Source of the DNA: SABY01 sp964612515
Lineage (GTDB): Bacteria > Bacteroidota > Bacteroidia > Bacteroidales > 4484-276
DNA: 9,498 nucleotides
NCBI GenBank assembly: GCA_964612515.1
Contig: CAZTCX010000143.1
Span: forward strand, 1 to 9,498
Reading direction: 5' to 3'
The notes under the pieces were generated by a model. That model saw nothing but the letters and a program-made list of their open reading frames with translations. It made no database searches and had not been told where the DNA came from. A program made the position numbers and the translations under genes. This document shows positions 1 to 6,219 of the stretch, piece after piece (positions within the stretch are counted from its first letter, which is position 1; each line of letters opens with the position of its first letter).

Positions 1-1
1 T

Positions 2-493
2 GTTCCGAAGTATCATGATCGCATCGAGGCTTACGGTACCCTTGATGAGCTAAATGCTTTTTTGGGAATCATTCGTGACCAGGACGTCGATGAACATACA
101 AATGCAATTCTACTGGAGATTCAGGATCGGATCTTCACCGCCGAATCATTACTTGCTCAGGATGTGGACAAACCAGGACTGCGCAAGTTGCCACAGCTTC
201 GGGAGGAAGACATCACACTACTCGAAACCGAGATTGATGCAATGAATGAAGACCTCGCTCCACTGCAGAATTTCATCCTTCCGGGAGGTCATCCTGCGGT
301 TTCATATTGCCACATTGCCCGAACGATTTGCCGCCGGGCTGAGCGCATAACGATTCGTCTGGCTACCATAGCCCCCGTTAGCGAATTGGTAGTAAAATAT
401 CTAAACAGGTTGTCTGATTATCTTTTTGTATTGGCTCGCAAACTTTCCAAAGACTTTGGCGTGGAAGAAACAACATGGAAGGCCAGGCTTTAG
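2..493 (+). CDS. pduO: PduO-type cob(I)alamin adenosyltransferase, 3' part
   Basis: This is the C-terminal 163 residues of an ATP:cob(I)alamin (corrinoid) adenosyltransferase, which moves the 5'-deoxyadenosyl group of ATP onto Co(I) to make adenosylcobalamin in the cytoplasm. The frame is open from base 2 and reads VPKYHDRIEAYGTLDELNAFLG, a typical N-terminal stretch of the PduO/MMAB family. The later family signatures are present: FILPGGHPAVSYCHIARTICRRAER (ATP and corrinoid-binding helix with the Arg-rich motif) and YLNRLSDYLFVLAR near the C-terminus. About 20 N-terminal residues, including the family's TKTGDxG nucleotide loop, lie outside the window. So the truncation is only the window edge and the gene looks intact. 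Internal ATGs such as the one at 62 are not the real start. The stop TAG at 491-493 is followed by 86 bases without an obvious terminator before the next gene. The family assignment is secure; the precise corrinoid substrate is not visible. Confidence 0.93.
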   Translation, partial: VPKYHDRIEAYGTLDELNAFLGIIRDQDVDEHTNAILLEIQDRIFTAESLLAQDVDKPGLRKLPQLREEDITLLETEIDAMNEDLAPLQNFILPGGHPAVSYCHIARTICRRAERITIRLATIAPVSELVVKYLNRLSDYLFVLARKLSKDFGVEETTWKARL

Positions 494-518
494 TTGTACT
501 AAAATAAAACCTTTCAAC

Positions 519-549
519 CTGTCGTTAACCGTGAAAAAATTTACTTTTG
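519..549 (+). promoter_or_regulatory. Bacteroidota-type promoter of the DUF2795 gene
   Basis: TACTTTTG at 542-549 matches the Bacteroidota -7 element TAnnTTTG exactly. The -33 region about 19 bases upstream (CTGT at 519-522) is only a weak match to TTTG/TTG. Transcription would start near 554-557, giving a leader of about 25 bases. The right half of the -7 element lies within the perfect 10-base palindrome TTTGTACAAA (546-555). No Shine-Dalgarno sequence precedes the ATG at 580, which is usual in this phylum. Promoter assignment is by consensus only. Confidence 0.55.
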
Positions 550-579
550 TACAAATTTTAAAAATCTGATTATCAAGCT

Positions 580-801
580 ATGTATTGGACTCTTGAATTA
601 GCTTCAAAACTTGAGGATGCGCCCTGGCCCGCAACTAAAGATGAATTAATCGACTTTGCCGTCAGAAGTGGTGCTCCACAAGAAGTGATTGAAAACCTCA
701 ATGAAATTGAAGACGAGGGAGAAGTGTATGAACGCATCGAGGACATCTGGCCCGATTATCCTACCAAGGACGACTTCTTTTTTCACGAAGACGAGTATTA
801 A
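580..801 (+). CDS. DUF2795 family small acidic protein
   Basis: This 73-residue protein belongs to the DUF2795 family, widespread in Bacteroidota; no biochemical function is known to me. It begins MYWTLELASKLEDAPWPATKDELIDFAVRSG. The opening half is a predicted helical unit of the DUF2795 type, in which a helix is followed by a PATKxELIxxA helix and a short loop. The second half is strongly acidic (NEIEDEGEVYERIEDIWPDYP) and ends in an aromatic/acidic tail, DDFFFHEDEY. There is no signal peptide or membrane helix, so it should be cytoplasmic. The ATG at 580 is the first start after the promoter and gives the usual family length. It lies 86 bases after the adenosyltransferase gene on the same strand, with its own promoter-like element between. 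Its TAA stop (799-801) overlaps the stop of the convergent rsmD gene. The family call is confident; a role in corrinoid metabolism would be guilt by association only. Confidence 0.9.
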   Translation: MYWTLELASKLEDAPWPATKDELIDFAVRSGAPQEVIENLNEIEDEGEVYERIEDIWPDYPTKDDFFFHEDEY

Positions 802-1337
802 GGCGCTCTGAAGAAAGAAAAGTTCACTTTTCCGTAGTTACGTTGTTGATCAAAATATTGCTGCCTGGTAAAATCAATCGAACGGGGATGTTCGATGATG
901 AGCCAGGCATCCTTTTTTAGCCACCCCTGGCTATAAATCACACCTGGCATTGTTTCTACCTCCGTAAGCTCGTAGGGGGCATCAGAAAAAATAAGATCGT
1001 ATGGCTGCATCGGTGGCCTTTTCAGGAATTTGAAAACATCAGCCCTGAAGGTGCGGATATTATCAAGATGCAGCTCTTTGGCCGTAGCGCGGATAAATTC
1101 CAGACATTTGAAATTTAGATCCACGCTATCCACCACTTCCGCTTGCCGCGAAGCAAATTCAAATGAAATACTTCCGGTACCGGCAAATAAATCCAGCACG
1201 CGCAAATCTTCAAAGTCGATGAGATTGTTGAGGATATTAAACAAGCTTTCTTTGGCCAGATCGGTGGTGGGACGAACTGGAAGGCGTGGCGGCGGCGTAA
1301 TACGACGCCCTTTATGTGTGCCACCTATAATTCGCAT
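798..1337 (-). CDS. rsmD: 16S rRNA (guanine966-N2)-methyltransferase RsmD
   Basis: RsmD uses S-adenosylmethionine to methylate N2 of G966 in helix 31 of 16S rRNA, in the head of the small subunit. The 179-residue protein starts MRIIGGTHKGRRITPPP, the typical N-terminal RNA-contact strand, followed by RPTTDLAKESLFNIL. The SAM-binding motif I is VLDLFAGTGSISFEFASR at about residues 47-64, with the acidic ribose-binding VDSVD strand after it. Motif IV, normally (D/N)PP(Y/F), reads DAPY at residues 119-122 (codon GCC at 978-980), an unusual change in the catalytic loop. The C-terminal IIEHPRS and NYGKVNFSFF segments are typical of Bacteroidota homologues, so the protein looks otherwise complete. 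The start codon lies inside the end of the DUF3822 gene (13-base overlap), so the two are probably translationally coupled. The identification is secure; the activity of the DAPY variant is an open point. Confidence 0.93.
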   Translation of the reverse strand: MRIIGGTHKGRRITPPPRLPVRPTTDLAKESLFNILNNLIDFEDLRVLDLFAGTGSISFEFASRQAEVVDSVDLNFKCLEFIRATAKELHLDNIRTFRADVFKFLKRPPMQPYDLIFSDAPYELTEVETMPGVIYSQGWLKKDAWLIIEHPRSIDFTRQQYFDQQRNYGKVNFSFFRAP

Positions 1338-2197
1338 TGCTGCAAATGTATCAGATTGTAAAAATGATGTTCGGGGATTTCATCGAAAACATAGCTTAAT
1401 TGCAAGGTGTTGCTACGTCGGCCAAATTGCAGATGCCTGATGTACCGGCTCAAATATTCAAACAGAGGCGTTCCCGCTTTAATATCTCCATACAAAACAA
1501 CTCCGGCCACCTCCGGATTGATCCCCAATTGCTCCAAGACAAACAGCAGGTAATACGCCAGATCTTCGTTGGTTACAAAGTGAAAAGCATTGTAAAGCAG
1601 CAGGTTGTTGTTGCTAAGCACAACCACATCAAAATATCCTGCACGCACATTTACGAAAACCAAAGGCTCTGTGCTCCTGTTTTTGTACTGCAGGAGCAGG
1701 CTTTCGATGAGTGTTGTTGCATGGTGCTGAATGGTTGCCGCCGGAAAAAACTGTAACAAGTTGTGGTAAATGGTTTCTGAGAAAGACCAAACATTTACAG
1801 CATCGAGCATTGGCATGCGATCATAAAGCACAAGTTCCGTTGTGCTAATCCGGTGGTTAAATTGCAAGTATTTATGTAAATGTTGAACATCGAATAATGC
1901 GGAAGGCAACAAAGTGCTCTTCGTATTTTCTACCACAATCCGGATTTTGTCATAATCCGCCTGTAGATGGGCGACGGTGGGCAACATCTCAGTGAGCACT
2001 AGATTGAGGGCACGATCGTTGGCAACATCTTCAAACGCAAACGTCTGCATGCCTGCGAGCTTGTTGCGTTGCTTATCGTAAATACAAAAAGAAAATCCAT
2101 CCAGCGAAAGCTGAATGGATAGACGTTGATTCTTTGACTCTTCAATCTGAAGAGATTTGTCAAAGGCTGACAGTACCAGGTGTGCTTTAGCTTGCAT
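1325..2197 (-). CDS. DUF3822 family protein, possible actin/PilM-like fold
   Basis: This 290-residue protein matches the Bacteroidota DUF3822 family, which commonly sits beside rsmD; its function is not established. No signal peptide or membrane helix is visible. Three segments resemble the layout of ASKHA (actin/Hsp70/PilM) proteins. A strand pair RLSIQLSLDGFSFCIYD (residues 25-41) sits where the first phosphate loop would be. A second strand pair VFVNVRAGYFDVVVLSNNNLLLYNAF (180-205) sits like the second phosphate loop. VAGVVLYGDIKAGTPLFEYLSRYI (230-253) resembles the adenosine-motif strand, loop and helix. The phosphate-binding residues are poorly kept (DGFS, VRAG, GDIKAG), so ATP binding may be lost. 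The ATG at 2195-2197 lies 10 bases after the stop of the 191-residue gene, and the 3' end overlaps rsmD by 13 bases, so it is the middle gene of an operon. The family call is good; the fold is my inference from motif spacing. Confidence 0.85.
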   Translation of the reverse strand: MQAKAHLVLSAFDKSLQIEESKNQRLSIQLSLDGFSFCIYDKQRNKLAGMQTFAFEDVANDRALNLVLTEMLPTVAHLQADYDKIRIVVENTKSTLLPSALFDVQHLHKYLQFNHRISTTELVLYDRMPMLDAVNVWSFSETIYHNLLQFFPAATIQHHATTLIESLLLQYKNRSTEPLVFVNVRAGYFDVVVLSNNNLLLYNAFHFVTNEDLAYYLLFVLEQLGINPEVAGVVLYGDIKAGTPLFEYLSRYIRHLQFGRRSNTLQLSYVFDEIPEHHFYNLIHLQQCEL

Positions 2198-2207
2198 CGA
2201 TGCAGGC

Positions 2208-2783
2208 TTACTCCCAGTTACCGTCGATGGTAGGCTCTGACATTGAGCCTACAATGAGGTCTTTAACGTTGGGACTACTTATCAGGTTGTGGTCGAGGCC
2301 ATTCAGATAATCATCTTTATGCGCTATGGCCATAAATACCGGAACCATTACACCACCTTTGTTAATCTGCCCGGCTTCCATGGTAAATTTTATTTTGTTG
2401 GTAAACGGGATGTATTTGATTTCATTAACATTAAAATCGGGGCGTCTGCCAAAGAGTGAGTCGGCGACACTGATATATCCAAGCGTATCGCTGATGGTTG
2501 TGCTCAGGGTGGTATCTCTGAGGTCGTAGGTAAGTTTTACAACGGGAATCTGACCCTCGTGCATAAATTTTACCAGCGAGTCGATGTTATTGGCAAAGGT
2601 ATCGTTCAATGAGCGATACATTTGTTGGATCGACCTGATGTCTTTTAGATTTTGAATCACCTGAGCGGCTCTTTCATCTTTTTCGCGGTTGAAGCGAACG
2701 GGTGTCTGGATAGTTTCCCACAAGAGATAGCCAAGGTAGGCAATGCCAAGCAACAAAACGATTTGTACAATTCTGATTTTCAT
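2208..2783 (-). CDS. Membrane-anchored protein of unknown function, PilN/pseudopilin-like layout
   Basis: I do not recognise a named family for this 191-residue protein. Residues 4-23 form one hydrophobic helix (IVQIVLLLGIAYLGYLLWET) after the short basic start MKIR, so the rest should face the periplasm. Residues 27-75 are a charged amphipathic helix with the pattern RFNREKDERAAQVIQNLKDIRSIQQMYRSLNDTF, ending in DSLVKFMHEG. Residues from about 79 on are beta-rich, with Thr/Ser-rich strands and the stretch RRPDFNVNEIKYIPF. The helix followed by a 'xYxxxNDTFxxxxDSLVxF' turn recalls class II pseudopilin and PilN/PilO stalks, but no prepilin peptidase site (Gly followed by a hydrophobic residue and Glu5) is present. 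No lipobox cysteine is seen. The gene is first in the operon with DUF3822 and rsmD, 10 bases upstream of the former. The ATG at 2781-2783 follows an A-rich stretch and a promoter-like element. The CDS call is firm; the comparison is an inference. Confidence 0.8.
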   Translation of the reverse strand: MKIRIVQIVLLLGIAYLGYLLWETIQTPVRFNREKDERAAQVIQNLKDIRSIQQMYRSLNDTFANNIDSLVKFMHEGQIPVVKLTYDLRDTTLSTTISDTLGYISVADSLFGRRPDFNVNEIKYIPFTNKIKFTMEAGQINKGGVMVPVFMAIAHKDDYLNGLDHNLISSPNVKDLIVGSMSEPTIDGNWE

Positions 2784-2806
2784 AGTTCTTTTTTTAAAAG
2801 TAGGTG

Positions 2807-2814
2807 CAAATTTA
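2807..2814 (-). promoter_or_regulatory. Probable -7 element for the DUF3822-rsmD operon, in the 156-base gap after infB
   Basis: On the minus strand TAAATTTG fits the Bacteroidota -7 consensus TAnnTTTG, placing the transcript start about 15-20 bases before the ATG at 2783. No convincing -33 TTTG is found at the expected spacing; the region there is a plain AT run. The surrounding gap (2784-2939) is very AT-rich towards the operon. It contains CAACAGTTG (2875-2883) but no GC-rich hairpin with a T run that would act as terminator for infB. So read-through from infB into this operon is possible. Confidence 0.45.
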
Positions 2815-2939
2815 TTAACTTTTTTATAGTAAAAAATTATTTAGTCAAATTTTTAAAACGCTTTCGGCAATTGTCAACAGTTGAAATAATTAGGCTTCCA
2901 GCAGTAGATCAATGCGTTGCAGTCATTCGTTTTACCCGA

Positions 2940-5900
2940 CTACGATTCAAGTTTCCGTGCAATCTTAACTTCTTCAAACCCTTCGATGATATCGCCCACT
3001 TTGATGTCGTTGAAATTTTCGATGTTCAAACCACACTCGTAGCCGCTCTGTACTTCGCGTACATCGTCTTTGAAACGTTTGAGCGATCCAAGCCGGCCGG
3101 TGTAAACTACAATACCATCGCGGATAATGCGTATCGTGTTGTTTCGGTTTACGGTTCCATCCAGCACCAGGCATCCGGCAATGGTTCCCACTTTGGTGAT
3201 TTTGAAAACTTCGCGTACCTCGATGTTGCAAAGGATTTTCTCTTCGATAGTTGGTGCGAGCATGCCCTCGATGGCAGCTTTAATTTCTTCAATAGCCGAA
3301 TAAATGATGGAATAGTTACGGATGTCGATTTGTTCGCGCTCAGCCAGGCGGCGTGCTCCGATAGAGGGGCGCACCTGGAAGGCCACAATAATGGCGTTGG
3401 AAGCAGAGGCAAGCATAACGTCGGTTTCGGTAACCTGACCCACTGATTTGTGAATCACATTCACCTGAACCTCCGGTGTGGACAATTTGAGCATCGAATC
3501 GGCCAAAGCTTCTACAGAGCCATCCACGTCGCCTTTTACAATGATGTTGAGTTCTTTAAAATCGCCAATGGCTATGCGGCGACCGATCTCGTCGAGGGTA
3601 ACGTGTTTTTGTGTTCTGAGGCCCTGCTCGCGCTGCAATTGCTGTCTTTTGGTAGCAATATTCTTGGCATCGCGTTCATCTAACATCACTTTAAAACTAT
3701 CGCCAGCCTGAGGAGCTCCATTCATGCCAAGCATCAACACAGGTGCGGAAGGACCAGCCGATTTGATCGGTACGTTGCGCTCGTTGTACATCGCTTTTAC
3801 GCGGCCATAATGCGAACCGGCAATTACTATATCACCAGCTTTTAGGGTTCCATTTTGTACGAGCAATTTTGCTACGAAGCCACGGCCTTTGTCGAGCGAA
3901 GATTCTATAATTGTTCCATTAGCGCGACGTTTTGGGTTAGCTTTCAAGTCAAGCAACTCGGCCTCAAGCAATACCTTCTCCAGCAACACGTCGATATTAA
4001 TACCCGCTTTGGCTGATATCTCCTGGCTTTGGAATTTTCCACCCCAATCTTCAACCAGAATATTCATCTGCGAAAGCTGTTCTTTGATGCGTTCGGGGTT
4101 GGCGGTGGGTTTATCAATTTTATTAATAGCAAAAACAATGGGAACGCCAGCAGCCTGAGCATGGTTAATGGCTTCCACAGTTTGTGGCATCACGCTGTCG
4201 TCAGACGCAATCACAATGATGGCGACGTCAGTGATTTTGGCTCCGCGTGCACGCATGGCAGTAAATGCCTCGTGACCCGGGGTGTCGAGGAAGGTGATTT
4301 TCTTACCATTCTCGAGTACTACTTCATAGGCACCAATGTGCTGGGTGATACCGCCGGCCTCTCCGGCAATAACGTTGGCGTGCCGGATTTGATCGAGCAA
4401 TTTCGTTTTACCATGATCCACGTGACCCATAACCGTTACAATGGGTGAGCGGAATTCGAGATCGGCTTCATCGTCGATTTCTTCATCGATCTCGCCAATG
4501 ATATTTTCGGCACTCTCAAATTTAACGGCAAAGCCAAATTCCTCAGCAACAACGCCAATGGTTTCGGCATCGAGCCGTTGATTGATAGAAACGAACAGCC
4601 CTAATTGCATACATACCGAGATGACGTCGGTAACCTGAACGCTCATCAAAGCGGCAAGCTCATTAGCAGTCACAAATTCAGCGACAGTAATAATTTTCTT
4701 TTCGTCCTCGCGATCCTGCGCCTCCTTTTCGAGTTGTTTATGAACGATTTCGCGTTTCTGTTTCCGATATTTTGAAGCTTTGGATTTTCCTGTTCCGCTC
4801 AAGCGAGCCAGGGTTTCTTTAATTTGCTTTTGTACTTCTTCCTCGGTGAGTTCACGACGTGGTTCCGGACGGGCTTTGCGGCTTTTTGCCGGAGGACGCG
4901 CAGAAGTAGTAGTCTTGGCTCTGGCTCTGTCGTCAGGACGTGTATGCGTCTTAGTTGCATCAGTAGCAGGCGTGGCCTGGCCTTCAGTTTTGATGCGTTT
5001 GCGTTTCTTTTTCTTTGACTTTACTTTATCATCAGATGAAGAAGCGACTGGTTTTTTCCTTTCATATTTCTTCTCAACGGGAAGTTCAATTTTACCAACA
5101 ATATTGACACCTGTGAGTTTTTTGTAATCTGTCTTCAGGAAATTAGCTTCGTAAGGATCTACCACCTTTTTAGTTTCAGGCTGCTTTTCGGTCGCAGGCT
5201 TTTTCGGTTCAACAGGAGGTGGCGTAATCTTTTCAGCCTTCGGCTTTTCATCTGCAGGCTTTCCAGCTTTTGCAGTTTTTGGCTTTTCATCGGCACCTTT
5301 GGCTGGCGCAGCTTTTTTGCGATCGTCGCGCTGTTTGCGTTTTTCGGCTGAACTTTTACGTGCAGGCTTTGTGCGTTCGTTGATAGCCGACAAGTCGATG
5401 GAGCCTAAAATATTGAGCGATGGACGCTCTGTATCTTTTTCAGCGGCTTTGGGCTTCTTGTCGGCAGCAGGCTCTTTGGATTCTTCCTTTTCCCGAGTAG
5501 GCGGCTCTTCTGGTGTCTTGTCTTTTTGAGGAACCGAAGCTTCGACAACAGTTTGCGAAGGCTTATCTTCCGGCTTTTCATCAAATGGAGCAGCCGGCGT
5601 AGTCTCTTTAGATGCGCTCTCTTCTGCTACGGCTTGTGGTTCGGGTTGGATTTTTACCGGTGGCAACTCGTCTGCTGACGGGCCTGGCCATTCCTTTTTC
5701 TCTTCCTTATCTTTGGCAGGTTCAGGAGTCGGCGCTTCGATGGCAGGAGGCGCAGGAGCTTCTTCTTTCTTTTCGGGTGTAGCAGGAACTTCTTCTTTCC
5801 GAAAATGCAAGTCTTGATGAGGCTCAACGGCTTTCTTGAAGTCGTCGTCAATTTCTACTGATACGCCACGAATGATGATATCCTTGTCGTCGTCTTCATC

Positions 5901-6170
5901 GTCAAAATCAGGTGTGGGACGTTTGCGGTCTGCAAGCGAGATGGTCTCATGTTTTATGCTACCAAAATCCTTTTTACGTGCCTCCTCTTTAACTGATTTC
6001 TCTTTGTTAAATTCTGTCGCGAGCAGGTCGTACATCTCGCCGCTAATTTTGGCGTTTGGGTTATCTTCAATCTCAACACCTTTTTTTGTTAAAAAATCCA
6101 CAATCCTCCCAGCCGAGACATTAAATTCCCGGGCTGCCTTATTAAGCCTCGTAACTTTGGTTCCTGCCAT
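2940..6170 (-). CDS. infB: Translation initiation factor IF-2
   Basis: IF2 is the GTPase that brings fMet-tRNA to the 30S subunit and promotes subunit joining. This 1076-residue form has an N-terminal IF2_N module (MAGTKVTRLNKAAREFNVS, about 1-55) and a long Lys/Glu/Pro/Ala-rich disordered linker (about 65-485). A second IF2_N-like module follows (ITVAEFVTANELAALM, about 493-550). The G domain has all motifs: GHVDHGKT (582-589), GGITQHIG (606-613), DTPGHEAF (629-636), NKID (683-686) and SAK (719-721). Domains II-IV follow; the fMet-tRNA-binding end carries the family signature GYECGL and a GD pair in KVGDIIEGFEEV. The ATG at 6168-6170 is chosen because it begins the conserved N-terminus and has AGGAAG 9 bases upstream. 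A longer frame would need a TTG at 6227 inside nusA. It is the last gene of rimP-nusA-infB. The linker makes it longer than the 890-residue E. coli IF2, as is common in Bacteroidota. Confidence 0.97.
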   Translation of the reverse strand: MAGTKVTRLNKAAREFNVSAGRIVDFLTKKGVEIEDNPNAKISGEMYDLLATEFNKEKSVKEEARKKDFGSIKHETISLADRKRPTPDFDDEDDDKDIIIRGVSVEIDDDFKKAVEPHQDLHFRKEEVPATPEKKEEAPAPPAIEAPTPEPAKDKEEKKEWPGPSADELPPVKIQPEPQAVAEESASKETTPAAPFDEKPEDKPSQTVVEASVPQKDKTPEEPPTREKEESKEPAADKKPKAAEKDTERPSLNILGSIDLSAINERTKPARKSSAEKRKQRDDRKKAAPAKGADEKPKTAKAGKPADEKPKAEKITPPPVEPKKPATEKQPETKKVVDPYEANFLKTDYKKLTGVNIVGKIELPVEKKYERKKPVASSSDDKVKSKKKKRKRIKTEGQATPATDATKTHTRPDDRARAKTTTSARPPAKSRKARPEPRRELTEEEVQKQIKETLARLSGTGKSKASKYRKQKREIVHKQLEKEAQDREDEKKIITVAEFVTANELAALMSVQVTDVISVCMQLGLFVSINQRLDAETIGVVAEEFGFAVKFESAENIIGEIDEEIDDEADLEFRSPIVTVMGHVDHGKTKLLDQIRHANVIAGEAGGITQHIGAYEVVLENGKKITFLDTPGHEAFTAMRARGAKITDVAIIVIASDDSVMPQTVEAINHAQAAGVPIVFAINKIDKPTANPERIKEQLSQMNILVEDWGGKFQSQEISAKAGINIDVLLEKVLLEAELLDLKANPKRRANGTIIESSLDKGRGFVAKLLVQNGTLKAGDIVIAGSHYGRVKAMYNERNVPIKSAGPSAPVLMLGMNGAPQAGDSFKVMLDERDAKNIATKRQQLQREQGLRTQKHVTLDEIGRRIAIGDFKELNIIVKGDVDGSVEALADSMLKLSTPEVQVNVIHKSVGQVTETDVMLASASNAIIVAFQVRPSIGARRLAEREQIDIRNYSIIYSAIEEIKAAIEGMLAPTIEEKILCNIEVREVFKITKVGTIAGCLVLDGTVNRNNTIRIIRDGIVVYTGRLGSLKRFKDDVREVQSGYECGLNIENFNDIKVGDIIEGFEEVKIARKLES
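4710..5975 (-). other. Low-complexity linker of IF2 with repeated DEKPK-type units
   Basis: This stretch encodes residues of roughly 65-485 of IF2 and is dominated by Lys, Glu, Pro, Ala, Asp and Thr. Short motifs recur, notably ADEKPK twice in close succession (encoded around 5240-5295, where the plus-strand word GGCTTTTCATC is repeated) and related DEKPEDKP further upstream in the gene product. Charge shifts from mixed acidic/Pro-rich near the N-terminus to strongly basic (KSKKKKRKRIK) before the second IF2_N module. Such linkers evolve quickly and vary in length between relatives. The reading frame is open throughout, so there is no sign of breakage. Confidence 0.75.
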
Positions 6171-6179
6171 ATACTTTGT

Positions 6180-6185
6180 CTTCCT
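6180..6185 (-). promoter_or_regulatory. Shine-Dalgarno-like site that supports the infB start
   Basis: AGGAAG on the minus strand lies 9 bases before the ATG at 6170. It is one of the few purine-rich SD-like sites in the window and supports the shorter, conserved IF2 start over the in-frame TTG at 6227, which would overlap the nusA stop region. The nusA-infB gap is then 49 bases. Confidence 0.5.
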
Positions 6186-6219
6186 GTGGAAATTTACTAG
6201 TGCGGTAAAAATACTTTTT

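Noticed and set aside
54..245. Plus-strand open frame of 63 residues at the left edge
   Set aside because: It overlaps the adenosyltransferase in another frame, and the frame open from base 2 carries the family motifs.
1030..1440. Plus-strand open frame of 136 residues opposite rsmD
   Set aside because: It is antisense to rsmD and the end of DUF3822, with no recognisable domain and a Ser/Arg-rich composition typical of shadow frames.
2652..3446. A 264-residue plus-strand open frame antisense to the 3' end of infB and the start of the 191-residue gene
   Set aside because: It lies opposite two well-supported genes, has no promoter or recognisable domain, and its composition is that of an antisense shadow of infB.
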